Part shown: one piece after another, positions 1 through 10,794 of the stretch
Position numbering within the stretch: the stretch's first letter is position 1
Layout: each line of letters starts with the position of its first letter
Source: Actinomycetaceae bacterium
GTDB lineage: Bacteria; Actinomycetota; Actinomycetes; Actinomycetales; Actinomycetaceae
Length of the DNA: 64,000 nt
Direction of reading: 5' to 3'
Assembly: GCA_030537735.1 (NCBI GenBank)
Contig: JAUNVG010000011.1
Span: 1-64,000 of the forward strand
Notes under the pieces: generated by a model
What the model saw: the letters and a program-made list of their open reading frames with translations, nothing else
Database searches by the model: none
Told to the model about the DNA's origin: nothing
Position numbers and translations under genes: made by a program

Positions 1-60
1 CAAAACAAACAAAAACAAACACACTATCGAGTTCACAAACAACACCCACACACACGGATC
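1..60 (-). other. rRNA operon leader (processing/antitermination segment)
   Basis: Read on the minus strand, this stretch carries a GTGTTGTTTG block followed by GAACTCGATAGTGTGTTTG and a T/G-rich run. This closely resembles the conserved segment upstream of 16S rRNA in actinobacteria (the mycobacterial form is GAGAACTCAATAGTGTGTTT), which takes part in antitermination and rRNA processing. The 16S gene itself would lie beyond the left edge, transcribed leftwards. tyrS directly upstream of an rRNA operon is a common actinobacterial arrangement. The match is from memory of that consensus. Confidence 0.75.
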
Positions 61-155
61 CCCAGGGCAGTTAGCTCTGCGTCTTCGTGAAGTGATGTTC
101 CCGGTAGTCCGAAGTGGCGTTTACTCGCTCACTCTCAGCCCCAGCCGGATTCCCA

Positions 156-183
156 ACTATACCAGGTCAGTTTTCCTTGTCAA
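156..183 (-). promoter_or_regulatory. Strong promoter for the rRNA operon
   Basis: On the minus strand there is a perfect -35 (TTGACA, 178-183), a 16-nt spacer and a -10 of TATAGT (156-161). It points left into the rRNA leader at 1-60 and lies downstream of the tyrS terminator. The near-consensus boxes fit an rRNA promoter. The surrounding 184-285 is A/T-richer and shows no gene. Confidence 0.8.
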
Positions 184-285
184 GTTGATATTTTATTCAA
201 CTTTCCAACCGCCTTAGCCGTTGAGCTGCGCGCCTCGCTCTTTCGTTTGAAGCGCAACGAAATGAAACTTTATCGACAAACAACA

Positions 286-318
286 GGGCAGGTCAAGCCA
301 GTACGGCGTGACCTGCCC
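286..318 (-). terminator. Terminator of tyrS
   Basis: A 10-bp perfect stem (GGGCAGGTCA at 286-295 pairing with TGACCTGCCC at 309-318) lies 46 bp past the tyrS stop. On the minus strand it is followed by the T-rich stretch TGTTGTTTGT. It separates tyrS from the rRNA promoter downstream. Confidence 0.8.
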
Positions 319-363
319 CACGCTTGCGAAAGCGCCTTGCGAAACGGGAAGAAACTCCCGCTT

Positions 364-1635
364 TTACGCGGTTTCTACGGGACGAACCACAGCTAGGTTA
401 CGACGCCCCTTCCGGATCAGGATCGACCCATCGGCCAACACGTCCTCGGAAGTAAGAGGAGCGTCCTCGTCCTCCACCTTCACGTTATTGAGGTAGGCAC
501 CACCGGAAGCCACGGTGCGACGCGCCGCCGTCCGGCCACGCTCCAAACCGGTAGCAACCAGGGCATCCACAATGGTGGACTCACCCAGCGTCACTTCTCC
601 GCGCGGCAAGTGCGCAGTCGCTGACGCCAACGTCGCCGCATCAATCGCGCGCATATCGCCACTACCCCACAGTGCCTGCGAAGCCGCGATCACTCGCTCC
701 ACCGCGTCCTCACCATGGACCAACGCAGTTACCTCCCGCGCCAACGCGCGCTGCGCTGCCCGGCGGAACGGTTCGGATTCCACCTGCTCGGCGAGGGACT
801 CGATTTCTTCCCGCGGCAAGAAGGTAAATACCTTCAAGAACCGCACCACGTCCGCGTCATCGACGTTTAACCAGAACTGGTAGAACGCGTAGGGCGTCAT
901 TAGCTCCGGGGACAGCCAGATAGCGCCGCCTTCGGATTTGCCGAACTTGGTGCCGTCGGCCTTCGTGATTAGCGGCGTAGTCATTACGTGAACGTCGGCG
1001 CCCTCCACCTTGTGGATTAGGTCCATGCCGCCAACTAGGTTGCCCCACTGGTCATCGCCGCCGGTTTCTAGTACGCAGCCGTACTGGCGGTAGAGCTGTA
1101 GGAAGTCGTTGGCTTGCAGCACTTGGTAGGAGAACTCGGTGTAGGAAATACCTTCCTTCGAGCTCAACCGGCGCGCCACCGCGTCTTTGGACAGCATGGT
1201 GCCCATGCGGAAGTGCTTACCCAGGTCGCGCAGCAGTTCGATGGCGGAGATGTCCTGCGTCCAGTCCAGGTTGTTGACCATTACCGCAGCGTTATCGCCT
1301 TCGAAGCTGAGGAACTGGGAGATCTGCTTGCGCAGGTTCTCCACCCACTGGGTCACTACTTCTTTGGGTTGCAAAGTGCGCTCGCCCGACATGCGCGGGT
1401 CCCCAATCAGGCCGGTGGCGCCTCCAACCAGAGCCAGGGGGCGGTGTCCGGCGTTTTGTAGATGGCGCATTAGAATCAGCTGCACCAGGTGCCCGTGGTG
1501 GAGGGATGCGGCCGTGGGGTCGAAACCACAATAGAACGTCACTGGCCCGGAGTTTAGGACTTCTCGCAACGCATCCAGGTCGGTGTGTTGGCGAATCAGT
1601 CCGCGCCACTGCAGTTCATCAATAAGGTCGGTCAC
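364..1635 (-). CDS. tyrS: Tyrosine--tRNA ligase
   Basis: Cytoplasmic class I synthetase that charges tRNA-Tyr with tyrosine. The protein has the HIGH-type signature as HHGHL in FDPTAASLHHGHL, the GGDDQWGN segment of the tyrosine/tRNA site, the KMSKS-type loop as KFGKS, and a C-terminal S4-like RNA-binding domain ending in the LIRKGRRN region. The frame stays open to an ATG at 1728, but a GAGGAGGA ribosome-binding site just upstream of a GTG at 1635 and the family's usual length (423 aa here) favour the GTG. The gene lies immediately upstream of an rRNA operon in the same direction and ends in a strong hairpin. No T-box is visible in front of it. Confidence 0.97.
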   Translation of the reverse strand: MTDLIDELQWRGLIRQHTDLDALREVLNSGPVTFYCGFDPTAASLHHGHLVQLILMRHLQNAGHRPLALVGGATGLIGDPRMSGERTLQPKEVVTQWVENLRKQISQFLSFEGDNAAVMVNNLDWTQDISAIELLRDLGKHFRMGTMLSKDAVARRLSSKEGISYTEFSYQVLQANDFLQLYRQYGCVLETGGDDQWGNLVGGMDLIHKVEGADVHVMTTPLITKADGTKFGKSEGGAIWLSPELMTPYAFYQFWLNVDDADVVRFLKVFTFLPREEIESLAEQVESEPFRRAAQRALAREVTALVHGEDAVERVIAASQALWGSGDMRAIDAATLASATAHLPRGEVTLGESTIVDALVATGLERGRTAARRTVASGGAYLNNVKVEDEDAPLTSEDVLADGSILIRKGRRNLAVVRPVETA

Positions 1636-1928
1636 GACTACTTTCCTCCTCAAACGAAACCACCCGTGGGCCGGCCGCGCGTCTGAGCGGGTGGGATAAT
1701 CCGCCGCGGCTATTGACTGGCCCGCCACTCATTTTCACTCATCACCGGGGTAAATGGGAAGTTCGCTTAGTATCTGGACTTATTCGTCTAAGTTCCTCAC
1801 CCGGCGGGGCGAGGGCGTGGGGCGGGTTTGGGTGCAGGTGGTTCGGTTCCCGGTGGGAAAGACTGCGGAGGGTAGGCGGGGCGGTGATTCGGCGCGCGGT
1901 TTCTACGTCGGTGCACTACAAATGAAGT

Positions 1929-2837
1929 ATGAGTGAAAATAACAAAGTCGTTATGGCTGGGGCCTCGGGGATGCTCGGGGGCGCATTGGCGAAGTCTTTG
2001 CAGCAAAGTGGCTGGCAGGTTGTGAAACTGGTGCGCAGCACTCCCCAGACGGAAGGCGAAGTGCAGTGGGATCCGGCAGCCGGCGAACTAGACCCGCAGG
2101 TGCTGGCTGAGGCTGACGCGATCGTGTGCTTTTCAGGTGCGCCTTTAGTGCGGTGGCCGTGGACGCGCAGTTACAAGAAAGAACTGGTCTCTTCCCGCAT
2201 CGGCCCGGTGGAAACCATTGTTAAAGCCCTCAAGCAGCTACCGCAGGATCAGCGCCCGGCGCAGCTAGTTACCGCCTCCGCCGTGGGGTATTACGGGGAC
2301 CGCGGGGAAGAGATCCTCACCGAAGACAGCCGAGGCGCAAATGACTTCCTCGCTGGTTTGTGCCGCACCTGGGAAGAACGCGCCCGCCAAGCACCGGTGG
2401 AATGCACCACCCAGCTGCGAACCGGAATCGTCATCGGGGACGGTGGCTTCATCTCCGCTTTAGCGCCCCTAGCCAAACTCGGCGCCCTGGGGTCGGTCGG
2501 TAGCGGCGAGCAGTGGATGCCTCCGATCGCGTTAGAAGACCACGTGCGCGCAGTGCGTTTCATTATCGATAACAAACTGTGCGGACCAATCAACCTGGTG
2601 GGCCCGCAACCTCACCGCCACCGGGAAGTAATGGCGCAGATCGCGGCAGCTGCCGGACACAAGCCGGCGCCGCGAGTGCCAGCTGCCATGGCTCGTATCG
2701 GTATGGGCGATATGGCGCAAGTGGTGCTTACTTCCCAGCGCGTCCTGCCCACTCGTTTGGAGTCAGCCGGCTTCAAGTTCAACTTACCTTCCCTCGAAGC
2801 CATGATTTCGCGTACCGAGGTCGCGCGCGAAGACTAA
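1929..2837 (+). CDS. TIGR01777-type NAD(P)-dependent epimerase/SDR protein (YfcH-like)
   Basis: 302-aa extended short-chain dehydrogenase fold. The N-terminus has a Rossmann motif GASGMLGGALAKSL (residues about 11-24). The segment FSGAPLVRWPWTRSYKKEL (with the R-W-x-K-like pattern), ASAVGYYGDRGEEILTED and the DFLAGLCRTWEE segment are hallmarks of the YfcH/SDR39U1 family, whose substrate is unknown. The C-terminal part (GPINLVGPQPHRHREVM) matches the family's DUF1731-like end. No Shine-Dalgarno sequence is visible, and TACAAAT sits a few bases before the ATG, so the mRNA may be leaderless. It is a single gene between divergent tyrS and convergent argH. Confidence 0.88.
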   Translation: MSENNKVVMAGASGMLGGALAKSLQQSGWQVVKLVRSTPQTEGEVQWDPAAGELDPQVLAEADAIVCFSGAPLVRWPWTRSYKKELVSSRIGPVETIVKALKQLPQDQRPAQLVTASAVGYYGDRGEEILTEDSRGANDFLAGLCRTWEERARQAPVECTTQLRTGIVIGDGGFISALAPLAKLGALGSVGSGEQWMPPIALEDHVRAVRFIIDNKLCGPINLVGPQPHRHREVMAQIAAAAGHKPAPRVPAAMARIGMGDMAQVVLTSQRVLPTRLESAGFKFNLPSLEAMISRTEVARED

Positions 2838-3044
2838 CTTCCCGCCTTCTCTAGGCGGGGGCGAAAGGGAACGCGAAGGCGCGGGCGGCTGACGGCACGC
2901 CACCGACCGGCATCACCGCGCCCGTAGACGGGGCAAGGGCAAGGGCGCGGGCGGGTGAAAGTGCCTGTCCGATTCCGCTGGCTCCTGCCGCCTACGTATC
3001 AGGCAACGTCCGCCGCCGACCCGCGCTACCCTACCCGCTGAGCC
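2838..3044. other. GC-rich spacer with a weak hairpin
   Basis: No gene is seen. A short stem (CCCGCC 2841-2846, GGCGGG 2854-2859) lies just past the epimerase stop and could end its transcript, but no T-tract follows. The rest is G/C-rich with small repeats of GGGCAAGGGC and GCGCGGGCGG type, similar in style to the spacers at 50.1-50.5 kb and 60.0-60.2 kb. Confidence 0.5.
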
Positions 3045-3083
3045 AAAAGGGCCGCGGCAGGATTTATTTTTCCTGCCGCGGCC
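3045..3083 (-). terminator. Terminator of the arginine operon (after argH)
   Basis: A 13-bp perfect stem (3050-3062 with 3071-3083, GGCCGCGGCAGGA arm) with an A/T-rich 8-nt loop. On the minus strand it is followed by TTTT, and it lies 23 bp past the argH stop. The other side runs into TTTT as well, so it could also stop rightward readthrough. Confidence 0.9.
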
Positions 3084-3106
3084 TCGTAAGTTTTCACGCC
3101 TACCGG

Positions 3107-4516
<1,410 letters not shown>

Positions 4517-5752
4517 CTACAGATCCCCCACCCCGAAGTCCACGCCGTTGCCGAAACGCACGTCGCGGGCGGCTGCAAGCTTCGCAGTTAGGCCGTAGAT
4601 TTCAATGAACCCACGCGAGTGCGACTGGTCGAAGGTGTCACCGGTTTCGTAGGTCGCCAGGTTGAAGTCGTACAGGGAGGTGTCCGACTTCCGTCCCGTC
4701 ACGGTGGCGCGCCCGCCGTGCAGGGTCATGCGGATGTCACCTGAAACATAACGCTGGGTGTCTTCGATGAAAGCATCCAGGGAGTTCTTCAAGGGGGAGA
4801 ACCACTGGGCGTCGTAAACCAGTTCCGCCCAGCGCGTATCCACCCGGTGCTTGAAGCGGGCCTGTTCACGTTCCAAGGTGACGTTTTCTAGTTCCTTATG
4901 CGCCGCGATCAGCGTCATGGCGCCGGGAGCTTCGTAGATTTCGCGTGACTTAATGCCAACTAAACGGTCTTCCACCATGTCGATACGCCCGATACCTTGA
5001 GCGCCGGCGCGTTGGTTGAGTTCCTGGATGATCTCCAGCACGGAAAGTTTACGTCCGTCCACCGCTACCGGAACCCCCTGGTCGAAGGTGATGGTCACCT
5101 CATCGGGCAGTGGCGGGTAGGTGGGGTCGTCAGTGTAGGAGTACACGTCCTTGGTGGGAGCGTTCCACAAGTCCTCTAAGAACCCGGTTTCAATGGCCCG
5201 TCCCCACACGTTCTGGTCAATGGAGAACGGGTTGTTCTTAGTGGTTTCAATCGGGAGCTTGTGCTTATTGGCGTAATCAATGGCAACGTCACGAGTCAGC
5301 GCCAGGTCACGCACCGGTGCGATACACGTTAAGTCCGGTGCCATAGAGGTGAAAGACACTTCGAAACGGACTTGGTCATTGCCCTTACCGGTGCAGCCGT
5401 GCGCCATGGTGGTGGCTCCGAACTGGCGGGCAGCGCGCACCAAGTGCTTGGCAATCAGGGGGCGGGACAGAGCAGAAACCAGCGGGTAGGCATTTTGGTA
5501 CAGCCCGTTGGCTTTAAGCGCGGGCACGCAGTACTCGTTAGCGAACTCATCGCGCGCATCCGCCACGTAGGCTTCCACCGCCCCGCAGTCCAAGGCGCGT
5601 TGGCGAATGACTTCAAGGTCTTCCCCACCCTGCCCCACGTCAACTGCCACGGCGATCACTTCCGCGCCGGTTTGTTCCCCGATCCAGCCGATCGCCACGG
5701 AGGTGTCAAGCCCCCCGGAGTACGCCAGCACGATGCGGTCTTTCTTCGCCAT
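4517..5752 (-). CDS. argG: Argininosuccinate synthase
   Basis: Joins citrulline and aspartate with ATP to make argininosuccinate. The 411-aa protein opens with the N-type ATP-pyrophosphatase P-loop [14 protein letters not shown] and has the [14 protein letters not shown] segment of the aspartate/citrulline site. Length and ends match the family. A AGGAGAAAAA ribosome-binding site precedes the ATG, 21 nt after the argR stop. It is the sixth gene of the operon. Its substrate citrulline requires ornithine carbamoyltransferase, whose gene is not in this operon. Confidence 0.98.
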   Translation of the reverse strand: MAKKDRIVLAYSGGLDTSVAIGWIGEQTGAEVIAVAVDVGQGGEDLEVIRQRALDCGAVEAYVADARDEFANEYCVPALKANGLYQNAYPLVSALSRPLIAKHLVRAARQFGATTMAHGCTGKGNDQVRFEVSFTSMAPDLTCIAPVRDLALTRDVAIDYANKHKLPIETTKNNPFSIDQNVWGRAIETGFLEDLWNAPTKDVYSYTDDPTYPPLPDEVTITFDQGVPVAVDGRKLSVLEIIQELNQRAGAQGIGRIDMVEDRLVGIKSREIYEAPGAMTLIAAHKELENVTLEREQARFKHRVDTRWAELVYDAQWFSPLKNSLDAFIEDTQRYVSGDIRMTLHGGRATVTGRKSDTSLYDFNLATYETGDTFDQSHSRGFIEIYGLTAKLAAARDVRFGNGVDFGVGDL

Positions 5753-5773
5753 TTTTTCTCCTGTTTTCCGGTT

Positions 5774-6322
5774 TTACTGTTTGTCGCTATGTTTTTCGCC
5801 AGCCGCCTCATCGGGGCGCACGCCCTCGGCGGCAGCTAGCATCTGTTCACAAAAGTCACTGGCCGCTTCCACGGAGGCGCACACCACCATAATGGTGTCA
5901 TCGCCCGCCACCGTTCCCAGCACCTGCTCGCTACGTACCGCGTCAATAGCTGAACCCAGTAGGTTCGCCGCTCCCGCCGGGGTCCGTAAAATCACCAGTT
6001 GGTCACTGGTGGCAGCCCCCACCAGCAGGTCTTGCGCCCACCGCTGCAACTTATCGTCGGGACCTTCCTCACTCCAGGGCGAGGACGTGTTGCCCGCTCC
6101 CAGGGCGTACACTCGCCGCCCTTGACTGTCGCGCACCTTAGTGGCCCGCAGCTCCAGTAGGTCGCGAGACAGCGTCGCTTGGGCGGCGTATATCCCCCGT
6201 TTTTCCAAGGCTGCTTGCAGTTCAGTTTGAGACGATATCGCCTGCGTGGCAAGGATCGTCTCAATGGCGCCGTGGCGCCCCGACTTCGACGCTGGTAGGC
6301 GGCTTTGTTCGTTTTCGCTCAT
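5774..6322 (-). CDS. argR: Arginine repressor ArgR
   Basis: Arginine-responsive hexameric repressor of the arginine genes. The 182-aa protein has an N-terminal winged helix (about residues 18-85, with the recognition part in QATLSRDLLELRATKVRD) and a C-terminal oligomerisation/arginine-binding domain with the conserved GTVAGDDTIMVV (GTIAGDDT type, about residues 135-146). The start overlaps the argD stop by 4 nt (ATGA). Actinobacterial arg operons commonly carry argR between argF (or argD) and argG, so it probably controls its own operon through the palindrome in front of argC. Confidence 0.95.
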   Translation of the reverse strand: MSENEQSRLPASKSGRHGAIETILATQAISSQTELQAALEKRGIYAAQATLSRDLLELRATKVRDSQGRRVYALGAGNTSSPWSEEGPDDKLQRWAQDLLVGAATSDQLVILRTPAGAANLLGSAIDAVRSEQVLGTVAGDDTIMVVCASVEAASDFCEQMLAAAEGVRPDEAAGEKHSDKQ

Positions 6323-7536
6323 GCCATCCCCTTTGCTTGCGCCAAGATCTGGGGCAGGGCCTGGGTGAAGGAGCGCGCCTGTTCACGGCTGATATTTAAC
6401 GCCGGCGCCAACCGCAGTGTCTGCGGCCCGGTGGCGTTAATGATGAACCCCATCTGGCGCGCCACCTGCACGGCTTGGGTGACGACCGGATGAGCCAAGT
6501 CGATCCCGATAAGTAGGCCTCGTCCTCGCACTTCCACTACCGCGCCGGGGTCTACTTCGCGCAGTTCCTTCCTCCACGAGTCCCCCAACTGCTGGGCGTG
6601 GGCAAGTAGCTGCTCTTCTTCCAAGGTGGCGATCACGGCGCGAGCCGCAGCCGCACAAACCGGGTTCGCCCCGAACGTGGATCCGTGCATCCCCGCGGTG
6701 AGTACGCTCCCCGCGGCTTCGGTGAGGGTCAAGGTCGCCCCAATGGGCATCCCCCCGCCCAGGCCTTTAGCTAAAGTCACCACATCCGGGGTGATTTCAG
6801 CGTGGTGGTGGCCCATCCACTTCCCGGTGCGTCCCATCCCGGTTTGGACTTCGTCCACTACCAACAGCGCCCCCACCGCGGCAGTTTTTGTGCGCGCGGC
6901 CTGCAGGAAGTCACCGGGTAGCTCCCGCACCCCGGCTTCGCCTTGTATGGGTTCGACAATCAGCCCGGCAACGTTTTCGTCAATGGTGTCTAAAACCCCG
7001 GGCTGGTGCGGGTCGATCCACTCCACGTCGGGCAGTAGCGGGGCGAACGGGTCGCGGTAGGCGGCTTTAGAAGTCACCGACAACGCTCCCAAACTGCGGC
7101 CGTGGAATCCTTGCTTGAGCGCAAGGACACGTTTCTTCCCGTGGCTCTTTCCCCAGGCTTTAACGATCTTCAAAGCGGCTTCGTTCGCTTCAGTACCTGA
7201 GTTCGCCAAGAACACTCGCACCTGCGTGGGGTCACTGCCCGGCCCGGCAACGATCTCGGTGAGCTCGGCGGCTAGTTGCACCGCCGGAGTCGTAGCGAAG
7301 AAGTTAGAGACGTGGATCAGTTCCTTTACCTGCGCACTCACCGCTGCAGCCACAGCCGGGTGCGCATGCCCAAGGACGTTCACCGCGATCCCGCCAAGCA
7401 GGTCGAGGTAGCGGTTGCCGTCCTCGTCCCACACGTAGCTGCCTTCACCGCGCACCACAGTTAGGGCGGGGACTCCGAACACCGGAATCATGGTGGCGCG
7501 GTAGCTTTCCAAAGTGGGGCTGGTGGTGTCGCTCAT
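6319..7536 (-). CDS. argD: Acetylornithine aminotransferase
   Basis: PLP-dependent class III aminotransferase that turns N-acetylglutamate semialdehyde into N-acetylornithine with glutamate. Of 405 aa. Visible motifs: GSYVWDEDGNRYLDLLGGIA near the N-terminus, the SGTEANEAALK phosphate-binding segment, FHGRSLGALS, the LLVVDEVQTGMGRTG cofactor Asp region, and the PLP lysine in LAKGLGGGMPIGA. It overlaps argB by 4 nt at its start and argR by 4 nt at its end. In many relatives argF would follow here; it does not. Confidence 0.97.
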   Translation of the reverse strand: MSDTTSPTLESYRATMIPVFGVPALTVVRGEGSYVWDEDGNRYLDLLGGIAVNVLGHAHPAVAAAVSAQVKELIHVSNFFATTPAVQLAAELTEIVAGPGSDPTQVRVFLANSGTEANEAALKIVKAWGKSHGKKRVLALKQGFHGRSLGALSVTSKAAYRDPFAPLLPDVEWIDPHQPGVLDTIDENVAGLIVEPIQGEAGVRELPGDFLQAARTKTAAVGALLVVDEVQTGMGRTGKWMGHHHAEITPDVVTLAKGLGGGMPIGATLTLTEAAGSVLTAGMHGSTFGANPVCAAAARAVIATLEEEQLLAHAQQLGDSWRKELREVDPGAVVEVRGRGLLIGIDLAHPVVTQAVQVARQMGFIINATGPQTLRLAPALNISREQARSFTQALPQILAQAKGMA

Positions 7537-8444
7537 TGAGTCCTCCGCTTCAACGTGGTGTCTTCATCGCCGTAAATCATGGTTCCGGCGCCTTCGTCGG
7601 TGAAGATCTCCAGCAGCATGGAGTGGGGCTGGCGCCCGTCAATAATGTGGATGCGCGGAACCCCTGCTTCAATGGCGTCCAAGGCCCCTTGCAGTTTCGG
7701 AATCATCCCAGAATCCACGGTGGGTAGTAGTTCGCGCACGTCTTGCGGCCCCATGCGCTGGATGAGGCTATCGGGGTCGGGGTAGTTACGGTAAACCCCG
7801 GCCACGTCGGTGAGCATTATTAGTTTCGCGGCGTTAGCTGCCACCGCGATAGCGGCAGCCGCGGAGTCAGCGTTTACGTTAAGTACGTCTGAGGGGGAGT
7901 CCACATCGACCGCGACGGTGGAGATAACGGGGATCCTCCCGGTGGAGATCAAGTCGTCAATGGGGGCGGCGTTTACTTCCACCACGTCCCCGACCTGACC
8001 GATGTCGATGATTTTCCCAGTTGCGTCCTTGGTGCGCCGACGAGCGGTTAGTAGCCGCGCGTCCTCGCCCGACAACCCCACTGCCGCCACCGAGTCCGCG
8101 TTCAGTAAAGACACGATTTCGCGCTGGACTTTGCCTTGCAGCACCATCCGCACGATTTCCATCACTTCTGGGGTGGTGACGCGAAGCCCGTTTGAAAAGG
8201 GTGCCGTCAAGCTCACGCGGCGGAGCATTTCGTTGATTTGCGGCCCGCCTCCGTGCACCACGATGGGGTGGACGCCCCAGGCGTGGAGGAACAAGATGTC
8301 CTGGGCGAAAGCGCGTTTGAGGTCTTCATCAACCATGGCGTTGCCGCCGTATTTGATGACTACCCGTTTCCCTGAGTACTGCCGCAGCCAGGGCACGGTT
8401 TCTAGTAGGATTTGGGCTTTGTCAATAGCACTTAACTTACTCAT
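7533..8444 (-). CDS. argB: Acetylglutamate kinase
   Basis: Phosphorylates N-acetylglutamate, the usual control point of the pathway. The 303-aa protein of the amino acid kinase fold shows VVIKYGGNAMVDEDL, the glycine-rich VHGGGPQINEML, the arginine-containing SNGLRVTTPEVMEIV and the LTDVAGVY segment. The N-terminal helix (KAQILLETVPWLRQYSGK) is the type that supports hexamers inhibited by arginine, so feedback inhibition is likely. It overlaps argJ and argD by 4 nt each, so the genes are translationally coupled. Confidence 0.97.
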   Translation of the reverse strand: MSKLSAIDKAQILLETVPWLRQYSGKRVVIKYGGNAMVDEDLKRAFAQDILFLHAWGVHPIVVHGGGPQINEMLRRVSLTAPFSNGLRVTTPEVMEIVRMVLQGKVQREIVSLLNADSVAAVGLSGEDARLLTARRRTKDATGKIIDIGQVGDVVEVNAAPIDDLISTGRIPVISTVAVDVDSPSDVLNVNADSAAAAIAVAANAAKLIMLTDVAGVYRNYPDPDSLIQRMGPQDVRELLPTVDSGMIPKLQGALDAIEAGVPRIHIIDGRQPHSMLLEIFTDEGAGTMIYGDEDTTLKRRTQ

Positions 8445-9715
8445 GTGGTGTACTCACTGTTTATGGCGACGTAGTCATTGGTCAGGTCCGTGGTGTAAAT
8501 GGTGGCGTGGTGGGGGCCGGCGTTTAGGTTCACGAGGACGTGCACGTGCGGTAGTTCCCCGCTGTGTCCGGGCGCCAGGGGGCCGGGTAGTTCCACTTCC
8601 GGGGTGGGGGTGATCATCGCTCCCCCGCGGCACAAGGTGGTGCCGTTAATGGCGATTTCGATTTGGTCGGCCTCGAAGGTGGCTTCACTGGTGGGTACGG
8701 TGCCGACTTGGGAAAGTATCCTCCCCCAGTTCGGGTCACCGCCGTAGATCGCGGTTTTAAATAGCGCCGAGCGGACAACCGCCCTGCCCACTATCTCCGC
8801 CGCGGCTTCGCTGTGTGCCCCGCGCACTTCGATGCTGACGCTGTGGTGGGCGCCTTCGGCGTCTTCTAGGATTTGCCCCGCCAGGTCAGCGCAGGCAGCT
8901 TCCACGGCGGCGTCAAAGTCCGCGGCGCTGGGGGTGATTGCGCTTCGCCCCGAACACATGAGGATGACAGTGTCGTTGGTGGACATGCACCCGTCGGTGT
9001 CGGTGCGGTTAAAAGTCCGCGCCACGGCTTTTTCCAAGCTGCGTTGAGCTTGGGCGGGGCTAACGGCAGCGTCGGTGGTGACGATCGCCAACATGGTGGC
9101 CATGGCAGGAGCTATCATTCCGGCGCCTTTAACCATGCCGCCAACTCGCCACTGGCCCTCAGTTTCCCCGCTTCGCCCGAAGTACTGCTGCTGGTGGATC
9201 TTAATGCGGGTATCAGTGGTGCAGATAGCTTCCGCTGCCTCCACCCCACTGCTGTCTTGCAGTTTAGAGGCAAGCTCAGGGATGGCGTCCACCAGGGTGT
9301 CAACGTCGAGTTTTTGCCCGATAACCCCGGTGGAGCACACGGCGACTTGGTCGAGGTTCGCCCCGGTGTTTTGCGCGAGGGCGTGCGCCGTGGTGAGTAC
9401 GTCTTGGTAGCCAGCTTCCCCGGTGGCGGCGTTGGCGTTGCCACTGTTTAAGATGACGTGGGTTAGGCGGTGGCGTCCAGGTTGTTGACGTAGGTGCTTG
9501 ACCGGGGCCGCAAACACCCGGTTAGTGGTGGTGACGACGGCGGAGGAGACGTTCTCGCCTTCGTTTACTACCAGCGCCAGGTCCCGGCGCCCGGAGGCTT
9601 TAAGTCCGGCCACGATTCCCGAAGATTTGAAACCCGCCGGGTAGCATACGCCGGCGCTGTTGGCGGCGCCGTCTTTAGCCGCACTGTTGTCAGCGGTGGT
9701 TGACTGGGTGGTCAC
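8441..9715 (-). CDS. argJ: Glutamate N-acetyltransferase / ornithine acetyltransferase
   Basis: Moves the acetyl group from acetylornithine to glutamate, recycling it; some members also use acetyl-CoA. The 424-aa precursor contains the self-cleavage site in GMIAPAMATMLAIVTTDA, where the Thr of the ATML group becomes the N-terminal nucleophile of the beta chain. The alpha-chain motifs NSGNANAATG and CSTGVIG are present, as is the beta-chain NDTV. The end NSEYTT also fits the family. Overlaps of 4 nt with argC and argB. With argJ present no argE or argA is needed for cycling. Confidence 0.97.
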   Translation of the reverse strand: MTTQSTTADNSAAKDGAANSAGVCYPAGFKSSGIVAGLKASGRRDLALVVNEGENVSSAVVTTTNRVFAAPVKHLRQQPGRHRLTHVILNSGNANAATGEAGYQDVLTTAHALAQNTGANLDQVAVCSTGVIGQKLDVDTLVDAIPELASKLQDSSGVEAAEAICTTDTRIKIHQQQYFGRSGETEGQWRVGGMVKGAGMIAPAMATMLAIVTTDAAVSPAQAQRSLEKAVARTFNRTDTDGCMSTNDTVILMCSGRSAITPSAADFDAAVEAACADLAGQILEDAEGAHHSVSIEVRGAHSEAAAEIVGRAVVRSALFKTAIYGGDPNWGRILSQVGTVPTSEATFEADQIEIAINGTTLCRGGAMITPTPEVELPGPLAPGHSGELPHVHVLVNLNAGPHHATIYTTDLTNDYVAINSEYTT

Positions 9716-10794
9716 GGCGCGACTCCTATCTGATTAATGCCTTCCAGCTCCGGTAGCCCCAATGCCAGGTTCATGGACTGCACGGCCGCCGCGGCGGTGC
9801 CTTTACCGAGGTTGTCGATCGCGCAGATGGCGGTGACCATTTGCGCCTGCGGGTCGGTGCCGACCCACACTTGGGCGCGAGCGCTACCCAGCACCGGCTG
9901 GGTTTGGGGCAGCTGATCCGTTACCTCGATGAGGGGTTCATTTTGGTAGCAGGCGTGGTAGATAGCTTCAAGATCCTTATCCGCCGCGTTTAAGGGGGCG
10001 TTTACTACTGCCAAGATCCCGCGCGAGGTGGGGGTGAGGATGGGGGTGAAGCTGACGTTGGTTTCCCCTGCGCCAGCGACTTTCAGGTTCTGCACGATCT
10101 CTGGGATGTGCCGGTGCTTGCCGGTAGCGGAGTACGGCACCAGGTTGGACAGGGCTTGGATCGCCATTAGTCGCGGCTGGACGGATTTACCGGCGCCGGA
10201 GTATCCCACTGCGGCGGTGACGGTGATTTTGCTGGCGTCGACTGCGGCGGCGGCGATTGCCGGTTGGATCGCCAAGGTGGCGGCGGTGACGTTGCAGCCG
10301 GGCACGGCGATGGTGCGGGCTTGGCGCAGTTCCTGCCGGCTCAGTTCGGCTCTCGCGCTGCCGCCGGCTTCGATCAGGGCCTGGCTTTCTTCGCGGTGGA
10401 TGAGCTCGGGCATGCCGTAGACCCACGCTCCCGGGTGGGTGCCGCCGTAGTACTTTTCCCACGCTTTAGGGTCGGTTAGACGGTGGTCAGCGCCAACGTC
10501 GATGACTAGCGCATTGGAGCCGAGTTGTTGCAGCTGGTTGGTTAGTTCCCCGGATTTACCGTGCGGCAGGGCAACGAATATGACGTCGGTGTCGGCTACT
10601 ACTGCCGGGTCGATGGGGGCGAGGACGTGGTCGAGTTCGGCAGGTAGGTGCGGGTGTAGTTCGCGTAGTTTGCTTCCTGCTTGGGAGTGCGCGCATACCT
10701 GGGTGATTTCCACCTGGGGGTGGGCGGCGAGGTAGCGGGCAATTTCGCCCCCTGCAGATCCGGAGGCTCCGATAATAGCAGCACTAAAAGTCAT
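9712..10794 (-). CDS. argC: N-acetyl-gamma-glutamyl-phosphate reductase
   Basis: NADPH-dependent reduction of N-acetylglutamyl phosphate to the semialdehyde. The 360-aa protein has a Rossmann motif IIGASGSAGGEIARYL at the N-terminus, FVALPHGKSGEL, and the catalytic cysteine in VPGCNVTAATLAI. It is the first gene of the operon. There is no purine-rich ribosome site in front of the ATG; instead a -10 (TATAGT) lies 7 nt before it, so the mRNA probably starts at the ATG. Confidence 0.97.
   Translation of the reverse strand: MTFSAAIIGASGSAGGEIARYLAAHPQVEITQVCAHSQAGSKLRELHPHLPAELDHVLAPIDPAVVADTDVIFVALPHGKSGELTNQLQQLGSNALVIDVGADHRLTDPKAWEKYYGGTHPGAWVYGMPELIHREESQALIEAGGSARAELSRQELRQARTIAVPGCNVTAATLAIQPAIAAAAVDASKITVTAAVGYSGAGKSVQPRLMAIQALSNLVPYSATGKHRHIPEIVQNLKVAGAGETNVSFTPILTPTSRGILAVVNAPLNAADKDLEAIYHACYQNEPLIEVTDQLPQTQPVLGSARAQVWVGTDPQAQMVTAICAIDNLGKGTAAAAVQSMNLALGLPELEGINQIGVAP

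Noticed and set aside
364..1728. Longer tyrS start at an ATG at 1728
   Set aside because: GAGGAGGA right before the GTG at 1635 and the family length favour the shorter protein.
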